Source of the DNA: Streptomyces sp. YIM 130001
GTDB taxonomy: Bacteria; Actinomycetota; Actinomycetes; Streptomycetales; Streptomycetaceae
Length of the DNA stretch: 64,000 nucleotides
Assembly (NCBI RefSeq): GCF_003574445.1
Contig: NZ_KZ984553.1
Span: forward strand, 1-64,000
Reading direction: 5' to 3'
Within the stretch, counting starts at the first letter, position 1. Every line of letters starts with the position of its first letter. This document shows positions 43,403-52,364 of the stretch, one piece after another. The notes under the pieces are model-generated. The model was given only the letters and a program-made list of their open reading frames with translations. It did not search any database and was not told the DNA's origin. A program made the translations under genes and the position numbers.

Positions 43403-44827
43403 GTGTCACAACAACGCCTGGGGCGCGGCCCGTTGCGCCCACCCCCGAACCGAGGCCCCGGCGACCCCGCGGGCGGGCGGCCCGCCGCGCCCACCCGGTT
43501 CGTCCGCTGGCTCGGCGGATTCGGCTGCCTGGCCGCCGGATACGCGGTGTTCCAGTCGCTGGTGGGCGTGCTGCCGGACGGCATCTCACCGGACACCGCG
43601 CGCTACGCCCTTGCCACGGTGGCCGGTTGTGCCACCGCCGGCGCGGTGTGGCTGTCGACCGCACTACTGCGCGCCCGGGCCGCGACGCCCGCACCGGGCC
43701 TGCCATCGCCGCGTCCTGCACCGGGTCAACTCCCCGCAGGGCCAGGTGAGTTGGGCCCGGGAGCGTTCACCGAGCTGGCCCGGGAGACGTACGCGACCCT
43801 GGTCACCGGGCTCACCGAGACCGACGACCCGCAGGCGGGCCGACTGACCGGCTGGCCGCACGGCCTCGACGAGCCGACCACCCCGCTGCGCCCGACTTCG
43901 GTGGGCACGGCGTACGGACTGCACACGGTGCTGGATCTGGGGCTGCCGGACGGCCGTATACGCACCGGCGAACTTGTCGACACACTCTGGCGGTTGCGGC
44001 TTGCGGACGGCGGCTGGGCCGCCCGTTCGCAGGGTTCCGTTCCCCGCCCCGAGGTGACCGCGCTGGTCCTCGGCGCGCTGGCCCGTGCGGGCGCGGATCC
44101 CGTCCGGGTCGCCGACGAGGCCGAGTACTGCGTGTCACGTCTCACCCGTGAACTCGAGCCGTCCGGGCTCGAGATGACCCACGTGGTGACCACGGTGCTG
44201 CGGGGTCTGCTGCGCGCCGCACCGGAGTCGGCGGCGCTGCCGCAGTTGCGGGAGGCGCTGGTCGACGCCGCGTTCGCGGATCCGCTGCGGCAGCATCAGC
44301 GGTGCTGGGGCCCGCGGTTCTCGCCCGTGGTGGGCCGGCCGGTGCTGCCGTCGCCCGTGCACACCGCGCAGGCCGTCCTCGCACTCGACCGGGCAGCCGC
44401 CGTCCTCGGCGAGACCCCGCACGTGCGCGACGCCCGCCGCGAAGGCATCCGCTGGCTGCTCGCCTGCCCGGGCCCCCTGCACGACGGCTGCCCCGACCTG
44501 CGGAACGTGCACGAGGTGGTCCGCCGCCCGAGCCTGTCGGACCTCAGTCACCACGAGGTCCTGCCCGTACGGCACTTCACCGCTTCCTGGGTGCTGCGGG
44601 CACTGCTGACCACCGGCTCGGCACGGACCGCGGCCGAGGACGGCCTGGAGCGCGAGTGGCGGGAACTGACGGCGGGTGCGGCCGCCGCGGTGTGGCGCCA
44701 GCAGACGGACGGCGTCTGGACCTGGGAGGGCGACGGGGACGATCTCGGCCATCCCATGTGGATGACCTATCAAGGCCTTTCGGCGCTGCGCACCCATGCC
44801 CTATGGATGTATCAGCCGCACGTCTGA
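43403..44827 (+). CDS. Hypothetical membrane-anchored helical-toroid (terpenoid-cyclase-like) protein
   Basis: A 474-residue protein I cannot assign. A proline-rich start is followed by two hydrophobic helices (about 32-55 and 65-88), then about 370 residues of alternating helices with the pattern of prenyltransferase/squalene-cyclase alpha-alpha toroids (LWRLRLADGGWAARS, ALVLGALARAG, GVWTWEGDGDDLGHPMWMTY). The catalytic DxDD acid motif of cyclases is not obvious, so it is more likely a binding or structural protein. The GTG start has AAGGGGG nearby. The next gene on the same strand begins 42 bp downstream, so they probably form an operon. Confidence 0.6.
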   Translation: MSQQRLGRGPLRPPPNRGPGDPAGGRPAAPTRFVRWLGGFGCLAAGYAVFQSLVGVLPDGISPDTARYALATVAGCATAGAVWLSTALLRARAATPAPGLPSPRPAPGQLPAGPGELGPGAFTELARETYATLVTGLTETDDPQAGRLTGWPHGLDEPTTPLRPTSVGTAYGLHTVLDLGLPDGRIRTGELVDTLWRLRLADGGWAARSQGSVPRPEVTALVLGALARAGADPVRVADEAEYCVSRLTRELEPSGLEMTHVVTTVLRGLLRAAPESAALPQLREALVDAAFADPLRQHQRCWGPRFSPVVGRPVLPSPVHTAQAVLALDRAAAVLGETPHVRDARREGIRWLLACPGPLHDGCPDLRNVHEVVRRPSLSDLSHHEVLPVRHFTASWVLRALLTTGSARTAAEDGLEREWRELTAGAAAAVWRQQTDGVWTWEGDGDDLGHPMWMTYQGLSALRTHALWMYQPHV

Positions 44828-44869
44828 GACCGAGGACGGGCGGCTCGTGGTGCGCGACCTGGAGGGTGC

Positions 44870-45619
44870 ATGGGTGGACGGCAGGTCCGAGAGGCACGGC
44901 AACTTCTCACCGGAGCGCTGGACGGGCGGCCCGCAGCGGAACTGCCGGGTGCGGCCCACGACGCCGTCGCCCGACTGGGCGCGCCGGCCCGGCTCGTGGC
45001 GCTCCTGCGGGAACTGGCGGCGGGGGCGGGTGATCCGGCCGGCTGCGCCCGCCTCTCGTACCGGCATGTGCTCGGCTTCGACAAGCTCCTGCTGTTCGAC
45101 GGCGGCCCGCAGCACATGCTGCGGGCCCACGTCTGGCACCCGCGCGGCCGGCGCGGCGCCCCCGAGGACATCCACAACCACCGTTCGGCGCTGGCGTCCC
45201 AGGTGGTGCGCGGCAGCCTCGGGATGGAGCTGTACGAGGAGACGGACGGGACCACGGAGCCGCCGGCCGGCACGGGGTCCGACGGCGGCCTCACGACCGT
45301 GCGCTACCAGGAGTCCCTCGCCGAGGGCGGCGACTGGCTGCTCGCCGAGCGGGGGCGGGCGCAGCTGCGGCTCACCCATGTCGCGCGGTACGCGGCGGGC
45401 AGCGGGTACGCGCTCGCGCCGCACGCCCTGCACCGTGCCTGGTGCTCGGCCGACGAGCCGACGGTGACGTTGTTCCTGGAGGCCGGGACCCACCGACGCC
45501 CGCACACCGACGTGTTCTCCGGGCCGGGGCGGCGCGAGACGGCAACGGCCAAGCACCCGCTGCCGGTTGAGGACTATCTGTCCGAACTCACCGCGCTGGC
45601 GCGGCTGGTCGAAGGGTGA
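44870..45619 (+). CDS. Hypothetical cupin-like protein
   Basis: A 249-residue protein. Residues about 90-205 look like a cupin: EDIHNHRSALASQVVRGSLG gives the His-x-His-like metal triad start, and LAPHALHRAWC supplies the second motif. This resembles cysteine-dioxygenase-type folds, but the identity is not proven. The ATG has GGAGGG three bases upstream. It follows the 474-residue membrane protein by 42 bp, which suggests one operon. The substrate is unknown. Confidence 0.6.
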   Translation: MGGRQVREARQLLTGALDGRPAAELPGAAHDAVARLGAPARLVALLRELAAGAGDPAGCARLSYRHVLGFDKLLLFDGGPQHMLRAHVWHPRGRRGAPEDIHNHRSALASQVVRGSLGMELYEETDGTTEPPAGTGSDGGLTTVRYQESLAEGGDWLLAERGRAQLRLTHVARYAAGSGYALAPHALHRAWCSADEPTVTLFLEAGTHRRPHTDVFSGPGRRETATAKHPLPVEDYLSELTALARLVEG

Positions 45620-45637
45620 AGCGGCGGCACGCGGCGT

Positions 45638-46060
45638 TCAGCTGCCGACCGAGTTCAGCGCCTGGCGGACCACGTCGAGGTTGTAGTCGTCGATGCGTAC
45701 GCCGTCGAGTGCGGACGGTTCCCGCCAGTCGAAGGCCTGGTCGCGGTGCGGGAGCCGGACGTCGAAGGTCAGCGGCTCGACCAGGAAATTGTCCTGGTAG
45801 TTCTTGATCTCGCGCCCCTGGTACTCACTGACGAAGGACGACTCGCCCACCTTGCGCACCACCCGCCCGAGCAGCGCGGTCTCCTCCCGCAGCTCGCGCA
45901 GCACGGCGTGCTCGGAGCGCTCACCGAGGTCGAGCTTGCCGCAGGGCACGCCCCAGACACCGGGCAGGAAGCGCTCGGTCTCGCTGCGCCGCACCAGCAG
46001 GACGCGACCGCGGTGCACGACGACGGCGGCGGCCAGTCGGTTCTCGCCCGGGATATCCAT
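45638..46060 (-). CDS. NUDIX hydrolase
   Basis: A 140-residue nucleotide-diphosphate hydrolase. The Nudix box is present as G-x5-E-x7-REL-x-EET (GKLDLGE, seven residues, RELREETAL). The opening AAAVVVHRGRVLLVRRSE is typical. Substrate specificity (oxidised nucleotide, NADH, ADP-ribose or other) cannot be inferred. A TACCGT box six bases upstream of the ATG and no ribosome site suggest leaderless expression. Confidence 0.85.
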   Translation of the reverse strand: MDIPGENRLAAAVVVHRGRVLLVRRSETERFLPGVWGVPCGKLDLGERSEHAVLRELREETALLGRVVRKVGESSFVSEYQGREIKNYQDNFLVEPLTFDVRLPHRDQAFDWREPSALDGVRIDDYNLDVVRQALNSVGS

Positions 46061-46207
46061 GCCGTCACGGTAGCGCGTGGCGCACGGCCCGGCACCTGTT
46101 GGCAACTCCCTTTCGAGGGCCACCGACCGGGATGGTTGAACGGCTCGGGCACGGTTGTGCGGAGGGTCGTACGACCGTCCGTATCCGGCGTGCGAGGCGC
46201 CGGAGGC

Positions 46208-46975
46208 TCAGTCCCGCACGGCGTACGCGGCGGCGTACCCGGCAGGCACTTCAGGGATGTCGGCGAGCGTCCAGCCGGGCACGGGGTGCGGTTCGCCGCC
46301 GGTGCCGACCAGGAGGGTGGCGACGCCTCCGCCGCCGAGTCCCTCGCCGGTCCCCTTGAGGACGGCCTCCTTACGCGCCCAGCAGCGGGCGAAGGCGTCG
46401 GGGGCGGACTCCGGTCCGAGCATCGCCAGTTGGTCCCGCTCGCTCGGGTGCAGCGCGCGGGCGACGTCGGTCACCAGAGCGGGCTCCGGGACCAGCTCGA
46501 TGTCGACACCGACAGGGCGGTCGCTCACGGCGATCAGGGCGTGGCGGCCGGCGTGGGAGAGGGAGAAGTGGACGGGCACGCCGGACAGCGCGGGGCGGCC
46601 GTGGGGTCCGTCGCAGTGCGGACAGGGCTCCCGCACGAAGGCCAGCTCGGCGGGAGCCGTGTCCAGACGGCGGCCCAGCACTCTGCGCAGGGCGGTGTGC
46701 GCCGTGATGTAGAGGTCGCGGTCCTGCGGACGGCGCATTGCCGTCGCCCGCTCCCGCTCCGCCGTGTCCAGGACCGCCAGGTCCTCGTCCGCGGGGTGTC
46801 CGACGCGAACCAGCCAGAGTTCCGGCGTCCCGCCGTCGCCCGGCGTCGCGTCGCCGTCCGCGTGCCGTCCCGGGCAGACGCGCCACGGCGTGCCGTCCTG
46901 CGCCGGAGCCGCGGACTGTGCGGCCTCCGGTGCCCCCTGGTTCCGTGGAGAGGGCTGATGTCGTGTCGCCGTCAT
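46208..46975 (-). CDS. 4'-phosphopantetheinyl transferase, Sfp-type
   Basis: A 255-residue enzyme that adds the phosphopantetheine arm of CoA to carrier proteins. The signature VGVDIELVPEP (about residue 153) and WARKEAVLKGTGEGLG (about 205) are present, as well as HFSLSHAGRHALIAVS. A 35-residue proline- and alanine-rich N-terminal extension precedes the core. Sfp-type enzymes activate polyketide and nonribosomal peptide synthetases; no such cluster lies in the window, so it may serve several. Confidence 0.88.
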   Translation of the reverse strand: MTATRHQPSPRNQGAPEAAQSAAPAQDGTPWRVCPGRHADGDATPGDGGTPELWLVRVGHPADEDLAVLDTAERERATAMRRPQDRDLYITAHTALRRVLGRRLDTAPAELAFVREPCPHCDGPHGRPALSGVPVHFSLSHAGRHALIAVSDRPVGVDIELVPEPALVTDVARALHPSERDQLAMLGPESAPDAFARCWARKEAVLKGTGEGLGGGGVATLLVGTGGEPHPVPGWTLADIPEVPAGYAAAYAVRD

Positions 46976-47094
46976 GGTGCTCAGCGTGCCACGCGAGGCG
47001 GCCGGCGCGGGGCCGGCCCGATCACCGCCCGGCCGCGCTGATCCGCACGGGTGGCCTGTCCGAAACGTTCAAGACGACGCCTCGCACCGTCTCC

Positions 47095-47106
47095 TACGCT
47101 CGCCGT
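47095..47106 (+). promoter_or_regulatory. -10 box giving a leaderless start for the VOC gene
   Basis: TACGCT ends six bases before the ATG. Transcription would start at the A of the start codon. No ribosome site exists, and the -35 element is weak. Confidence 0.45.
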
Positions 47107-47502
47107 ATGACTCCACGAATTGACGCATTGTCCCTGGTCGTCAGCGATATGGCGGCCTCCGTCGCCTTCTACCGCCGGCTCGGCCTGGACTTCCCCGAGG
47201 GCTCGGAGACCGAGGGGCATGCGGAGGCCCCGATGCCGGGTGGTCTCCGCTTCATGCTGGACTCCGAGGCCGCCATCCGCTCGTTCGCCCCCGATTTCGT
47301 ACCGCGCTCGGCCCACGGCCGTGCCGGCTTCGCCTTCAAGTGCGAGAGCCCGGCCCAAGTGGACGCCACATACAGCGAGTTGACGGACGCCGGCTACAAG
47401 GGGGCGGCCGAGCCGTGGGACGCGGGCTGGGGCCAGCGCTATGCCCAGATCGAGGACCCCGACGGCCAGACGGTGGACCTGTTCGCACCGCTCGCCGGCT
47501 GA
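47107..47502 (+). CDS. VOC family (glyoxalase/dioxygenase-like) protein
   Basis: A 131-residue protein with the beta-alpha-beta-beta-beta fold of the vicinal oxygen chelate family: LSLVVSDMAASVAFYRRLGL at the start and AQIEDPDGQTVDLFAPL at the end, where the conserved Asp-Pro-(Asn/Asp)-Gly lies. Metal-binding residues cannot be assigned with confidence, so it could be an enzyme or a resistance or binding protein. It is divergent from the phosphopantetheinyl transferase. Confidence 0.82.
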   Translation: MTPRIDALSLVVSDMAASVAFYRRLGLDFPEGSETEGHAEAPMPGGLRFMLDSEAAIRSFAPDFVPRSAHGRAGFAFKCESPAQVDATYSELTDAGYKGAAEPWDAGWGQRYAQIEDPDGQTVDLFAPLAG

Positions 47503-47537
47503 CGCCCGGCCTTCTCCTGGCCCGGTGAGACCGTCGC

Positions 47538-48239
47538 CTACGGCTCGAGGTCGAGCAGCCGGCGCAGTGGCATCCCGGCCAGGTCCCGCACGTCACGAGA
47601 CATGTGTGCCTGGTCGGCGAATCCGGCCGCGGCCGCGGTCTCGGCGAACGAGGTTCCGGTACGGGCCAGGGCGAGGGCCCGCTGCAGACGCAGGATGCGG
47701 GCCAGCGTCTTCGGGCCGTATCCGAAGGCGTCCAGCGAGCTGCGGTGCAGCCGTCGGGCACCGACCCCGAGCGCGTCCGCGGTCGCCGCGACCCCGTGCC
47801 CGGCCTGCAGTTGCCCGGCGACCAGGCGGGGCAGCGGATCGGCCGGGGCGGAGTCCGCGGCCCGCTCCAGGGCGACCGATTCGAGCGCGGTGGCCGCGTC
47901 CTCGGCCGCCGCCACCCGGGCGGCGAGTCCGCGCACCTCGGCGGCCGGCCAGAGGTCGGCCAGCTCCACCCGGCGGTCCCGCAGTTCCCGCGCCGGCACC
48001 CCGAGCACCGAGTACGCGGTGCCGGGAGCGAAGCGGAGGCCGGCCACGGTGCCGTCCCCGCCCGCCGCCCCAGGTGTGTGGGCGGTGACGTCGGGCCCCG
48101 CCACGTACAGCCGGCCGTGCATCCACAGCAGGTCCATGCAGCCGTCCGGCAGTACGGGGTAGGTCGGCTCGTGCGCGCGCCGGGAGGTCCGGCTCCAGAC
48201 GACTGCGCCCTCGTGCCGCGATGCGCGTTCCTGGTACAC
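47538..48239 (-). CDS. AraC family transcriptional regulator
   Basis: A 233-residue regulator of the DUF6597-type AraC group. The N-terminal domain contains PTYPVLPDGCMDLLWMHGRL, and the C-terminal double helix-turn-helix spans about residues 140-228 (VAATADALGVGARRLHRSSL, AETAAAAGFADQAHMSRDV). The GTG start is inferred from the domain boundary; the ribosome site is weak. It is convergent with the VOC gene and on the same strand as the next AraC gene, 9 bp away. Confidence 0.8.
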   Translation of the reverse strand: MYQERASRHEGAVVWSRTSRRAHEPTYPVLPDGCMDLLWMHGRLYVAGPDVTAHTPGAAGGDGTVAGLRFAPGTAYSVLGVPARELRDRRVELADLWPAAEVRGLAARVAAAEDAATALESVALERAADSAPADPLPRLVAGQLQAGHGVAATADALGVGARRLHRSSLDAFGYGPKTLARILRLQRALALARTGTSFAETAAAAGFADQAHMSRDVRDLAGMPLRRLLDLEP

Positions 48240-48248
48240 GGTTCGAGG

Positions 48249-49184
48249 CTACGCCGCGCCGGCCCGGTGCTGTTGCGGGCTGACTCCGTAGGCCCGCTTG
48301 AAGGCGCTGGACAGGGCGAACGCGCTGCCGTAGCCGACCTGTCCCGCGATCGCGCCGACCGTGAGGTCGGTGTCGCGCAACCGGTCGGCGGCGAGCGCGA
48401 GGCGCCAGGCGGTCAGGTACGCCATGGGCGGCTCACCGACCAGTTCGCCGAAGCGGCGGGCGAGTGCCGCCCGCGAGACACCCGCCTTCGCCGCGAGCGA
48501 GGCGACCGTCCACGGGTGCGCGGGATCGTCGTGCAGGAGGCGTAGCGCCCGTCCGACGACCGGGTCGCCGAGCGCCGCGTACCAGGCGGGCGGGTCGGCC
48601 TCCGGCCGCGAGAACCAGGTGCGCAGCACGGCGATGAGGAGCAGGTCGAGCAGCCGGTCGAGGACGACCTCCTGGCCGGGTTCGTCCCGCACGATCTCCT
48701 GGTCGAGCAGCGGCACGATCAGGCCGTCCCAGTCCTCACGGGCGAGGACGAGGAGCGGCGGCAGCGCGCCGAGCAGCCGGTCGCTGATCTCACCGCGCAT
48801 CTGGTACGTCCCGACGAGCATGACCGCGTCGCCGTCCGCCCGGCCGCCCCAGGTACGAGTACCGAGGTCTATGTAGTCCGGCATCTCCCGGCCGTCCGGC
48901 GCCGCGCACCGGCCACCGGGGTGGATGACGGCGCCGGGAGCGGTCTCCGGGGAGTCCGCGCAGGTGTACGGGTCGGGGCCGCGGGCGATCGCGATGTCGC
49001 CCGGGCGCAGGTGGAGCGGCTCACCGGAGTCCGGCACGAGCCAGGCGTCGCCCTGGGTCATGGCCATCACCGACAGGGGTGCCCGGTCCTCGATGCGTAC
49101 GGCCCAGGGCGGGTCGAAGCAGGCGCGGATCAGGAAGGCGCCGCGGGCGCGCGGCCCGTCGAGGAGTCCTGCGAGTGCGTCCAT
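48249..49184 (-). CDS. AraC family regulator with cupin_6-type sensor
   Basis: A 311-residue regulator. Residues about 5-175 form the cupin_6-type ligand domain (AFLIRACFDPPWAVRI, LRPGDIAIARGPDPYTCAD), and the C-terminal helix-turn-helix pair is at 210-305 (TVASLAAKAGVSRAALARRF, FALSSAFKRAYGVSPQQHR). The effector is unknown. Its stop is 10 bp upstream of the start of the other AraC gene on the same strand, so they may be co-transcribed. The ATG at 49184 has no strong ribosome site. Confidence 0.85.
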   Translation of the reverse strand: MDALAGLLDGPRARGAFLIRACFDPPWAVRIEDRAPLSVMAMTQGDAWLVPDSGEPLHLRPGDIAIARGPDPYTCADSPETAPGAVIHPGGRCAAPDGREMPDYIDLGTRTWGGRADGDAVMLVGTYQMRGEISDRLLGALPPLLVLAREDWDGLIVPLLDQEIVRDEPGQEVVLDRLLDLLLIAVLRTWFSRPEADPPAWYAALGDPVVGRALRLLHDDPAHPWTVASLAAKAGVSRAALARRFGELVGEPPMAYLTAWRLALAADRLRDTDLTVGAIAGQVGYGSAFALSSAFKRAYGVSPQQHRAGAA

Positions 49185-49215
49185 GGGGTGAGGGTAGCCA
49201 GCGGCGGGGGCCGGT

Positions 49216-50457
49216 TCACCTGCTCCCGGGTGGATCTTCCGGCTTGCCGGGCGGGGGCGGCTCCGCGGGGCCCGGCGGCTGCTGCACGGGCGGGTGGCTC
49301 TCCGGCGCGGCGGGCGCCGGACCGGGCGAGGGCGGGGTCGTGCCGTTGCGCTTCGGGTGGGTGCGGAGCCGGGAGGTGACGTCGTCCGGCGGCAGGAACT
49401 GGGCCCAGCGCTCCGGGAATTCGGACGGCATGTCCGGGTCCTCCGGGTCCTCGATGGCGGCCCGGGCCGCGGCCGCACGGGCGACGACCTCGGCGGCGCG
49501 CGCCTCGCGCACCCGCTCGTTCGCGGCGCGCGCCGCGGCCGTGGTGACGGACGGCCAGACCCGGTCCACCGCCGCGTTGACGGCCGCGCCGACCAGGACC
49601 GCGAAGGCCGAGACGCCGATCCACAGGAGGACGGCGACGGGGGCGGCGAGCGAGCCGTAGATCGTCGGACCCTCCACGGTGCTGGTGAGGTAGACGCGCA
49701 GCAGGGCGCTGCCGAGGATCCACATGGCGAGGGCGACGAGCGCGCCCGGCACGTCCTCGATCCAGGGCGAACGCACCGGTACCGACACGTGGTAGAGCGT
49801 CGTCAGGAAGACGATGCCGAGCAGTACGACGACCGGCCAGTACAGGAAATGGACGACGTTCTCGCTCCACGGCACGACCTTGAGGACGGCGTCCGGGCCC
49901 GCCACCATCAGCGGCAGCGCGACGGAGCCGATCAGCAGCGCGACGACGAAGAGCAGGAACGCGAGCAGCCGGGTGCTGACGATCCCGCGCACTCCGTCGA
50001 GCCCGTACATCACGGTGATGGTGTCGATGAAGACCGTCACCGCCCGCGAGCCGGACCACAGGGCGATCACGAAGCCGATCGAGATGACGTCGGGGCGGCC
50101 GCCCTTCATCACGTCGTCGATGATCGGCTGGGCGATGTCGTGCACGCCGCGGTCCGAGAGCACGGTGCGTGCCGCTTCGAGGATGTTGTCCTCGACGGAC
50201 TGCATGGTGTCGGCTCCGGTCCACCCGTCCACGTAGCCGAGGAGTCCCGCGAGGCTCAGCAGCAGGGGCGGTACGGACAACAGGGTGAAAAAGGCCGCTT
50301 CGGCCGCAAGGCCCAGAATCCGGTATTCCACACAGGAGTTGACGGTGTCCTTGAGGAGCAACCAGGCGGTCCTGCGTTTGGAGACGTTCCGGTAGAGCGC
50401 GCGGGCGCGGTGGAGTCGGCCCGAGGCGGGCCCGGGAGTTTCTTTTGCCTGGTGCAC
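49216..50457 (-). CDS. YihY/BrkB family integral membrane protein
   Basis: A 413-residue polytopic membrane protein. Six hydrophobic segments (about 50-75, 120-140, 160-182, 200-225, 240-262, 275-295) form the BrkB/YihY domain, with the typical GLAAEAAFFTLLSVPPLLL and SRAVTVFIDTI. A long charged and proline-rich C-terminal tail follows (300-413). The function is unsettled; it was long misnamed RNase BN. The GTG start directly follows AAGGAG, giving an unusually short spacing. Confidence 0.82.
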   Translation of the reverse strand: MHQAKETPGPASGRLHRARALYRNVSKRRTAWLLLKDTVNSCVEYRILGLAAEAAFFTLLSVPPLLLSLAGLLGYVDGWTGADTMQSVEDNILEAARTVLSDRGVHDIAQPIIDDVMKGGRPDVISIGFVIALWSGSRAVTVFIDTITVMYGLDGVRGIVSTRLLAFLLFVVALLIGSVALPLMVAGPDAVLKVVPWSENVVHFLYWPVVVLLGIVFLTTLYHVSVPVRSPWIEDVPGALVALAMWILGSALLRVYLTSTVEGPTIYGSLAAPVAVLLWIGVSAFAVLVGAAVNAAVDRVWPSVTTAAARAANERVREARAAEVVARAAAARAAIEDPEDPDMPSEFPERWAQFLPPDDVTSRLRTHPKRNGTTPPSPGPAPAAPESHPPVQQPPGPAEPPPPGKPEDPPGSR

Positions 50458-50474
50458 CTCCTTACCGTAGCGGC

Positions 50475-52109
50475 ATGACCGTCCCCACCCACACCGTGAC
50501 CAACCAGCCTCCGCCGCTGGTGGGATACAACGTGTTCACCGCCGACCGGGCGCTCACCGAGGCGGTGGTGCGCCATGTGCCGGACGAACTGGCCGACACC
50601 GCACGGGCGGAGCTGACCTCGCTCGGCGCGACGGCCGGTTCCGCGGAGGCTCTCGAGTGGGGTGTCCAGGCGAACAGGTACGAGCCGCAGCTGCGCACCC
50701 ACGACCGTTACGGCCACCGCATCGACGAGGTGGAATCCCACCCGTCCTGGCACCGGCTCCTCGACACCGCTGTGTCATCGGGTCTGACCGCCGCCTGGAC
50801 CAGGCCGTCCGGTCATGTGCGCCGGGCGGCCGGGTTCCTGGTCTGGACTCAGGCGGAGGCGGGGCACGGCTGCCCCGTGTCGATGACGCACGCTGCGGTG
50901 CCGGCGCTGCGCGCGGACGCGGAGCTCGCCGCCGAGTGGGAGCCGCGGCTCACCTCCACGGTGTACGAACCGGGCCTGCGGCCCGCGGCCGAGAAGGCCG
51001 GTGCTCTCTTCGGGATGGGCATGACGGAGAAGCAGGGCGGCAGTGACGTCCGCGCGAACACCACACGGGCCGAACCCCTGGCCGAGTCCGGCACCTACCG
51101 CCTCACCGGCCACAAATGGTTCTGTTCGGCGCCGATGTCGGACGGATTCCTGGTGCTCGCGCAGGCACCGGAGGGGCTGACCTGCTTTCTGGTGCCGCGG
51201 GTCCTGCCGGACGGTACGCGCAACCCGTTCGCCATCCAGCGACTGAAGGACAAGCTGGGCAACCGCTCGAACGCGTCGAGCGAGGTGGAGTTCGCGGGGA
51301 CTTGGGCACGCCGGGTCGGAGACGAGGGACGCGGGGTGCCGACCATCATCGAGATGGTGGCGGCGACGCGCCTCGACTGTGTGCTCGGTTCGGCCGCGCT
51401 GATGCGGCAGGCGGTGGCGCAGGCGGTCCACCACACCGCGTACCGCAGTGCGTTCGGCGGCCCGCTGATCGACAAGCCGCTGATGCGGAACGTCCTCGCG
51501 GATCTGGCCCTGGAGTCGGAGGCGGCGACGACGCTCGCACTCCGGCTGGCCGCGGCGTACGACGACGGGGGCGAGGCCGAGCGGGCCTTCCTGCGGCTCG
51601 CGGTGCCGGCCGCCAAGTACTGGGTGACCAAACGCTGTACGCCGGTCGCGGTGGAGGCACTCGAGTGCCTGGGCGGGAACGGCTACGTGGAGGAGTCGGT
51701 GATGCCTCGGCTGCTGCGCGAGTCGCCGCTCAACTCGATCTGGGAGGGCGCCGGGAACGTCCAGGCCCTCGACGTACTGCGGGCGCTGCAGCGGGAACCG
51801 GACGCGCTGAACGCGTTCCTGGCGGAGGTCGGGCGGACCCGGGGCGCCGATCACCGCCTGGACCGTGCGATCAAGGACCTGCTGACCGAACTGGCCGATC
51901 TGGACGGGATCGAGGCGCGGGCGCGCCGCGTGGTCGAGCGGATCGCCCTGGTACTGCAGGGGTCGCTGCTGGTGCGCCACGCTCCGTCCGAGGTGTCGGA
52001 CGCCTTCTGCGCCTCGCGGCTCGGCGGGGACGGGGGCGCGGCGTTCGGCACGCTGCCGCACAGTCTGGATCTGGGTGCGGTCGTCGCGCGGGCGCGCGCC
52101 GAGGTCTGA
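50475..52109 (+). CDS. AidB-like acyl-CoA dehydrogenase
   Basis: A 544-residue flavoprotein of the AidB branch of acyl-CoA dehydrogenases. The FAD-binding GMGMTEKQGGSDVRANTTRA and the C-terminal VEALECLGGNGYVEESVMPR and SPLNSIWEGAGNVQALDVLR are characteristic. AidB proteins are linked to the response to DNA alkylation, though dehydrogenase activity is also likely. A TACCGT box six bases before the ATG points to a leaderless transcript. It is divergent from the BrkB gene by 17 bp. Confidence 0.88.
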   Translation: MTVPTHTVTNQPPPLVGYNVFTADRALTEAVVRHVPDELADTARAELTSLGATAGSAEALEWGVQANRYEPQLRTHDRYGHRIDEVESHPSWHRLLDTAVSSGLTAAWTRPSGHVRRAAGFLVWTQAEAGHGCPVSMTHAAVPALRADAELAAEWEPRLTSTVYEPGLRPAAEKAGALFGMGMTEKQGGSDVRANTTRAEPLAESGTYRLTGHKWFCSAPMSDGFLVLAQAPEGLTCFLVPRVLPDGTRNPFAIQRLKDKLGNRSNASSEVEFAGTWARRVGDEGRGVPTIIEMVAATRLDCVLGSAALMRQAVAQAVHHTAYRSAFGGPLIDKPLMRNVLADLALESEAATTLALRLAAAYDDGGEAERAFLRLAVPAAKYWVTKRCTPVAVEALECLGGNGYVEESVMPRLLRESPLNSIWEGAGNVQALDVLRALQREPDALNAFLAEVGRTRGADHRLDRAIKDLLTELADLDGIEARARRVVERIALVLQGSLLVRHAPSEVSDAFCASRLGGDGGAAFGTLPHSLDLGAVVARARAEV

Positions 52110-52364
52110 AGTGGTCCGCGCGGGGCGTCGCTGTGTGACGCGGAGGTGGTGCTGCGCCGACACGGCACCACCCCCGCCCCCATGGCCCCGTAGAACAGGA
52201 ACATGAGCGCCGCACAGCGGCGCAACCACCACCTTCGGTCAGTTGCTCGACCGGCGCGAGGGTTGCAGAGAGTTGCATCGGGTCGGCCAACTCCTCTCCA
52301 CAAGAGGCGTCCACGAGGGACGATGGAGTCGACTCGCACCGGTCGGGCTTTCGGGGAGGGACCG

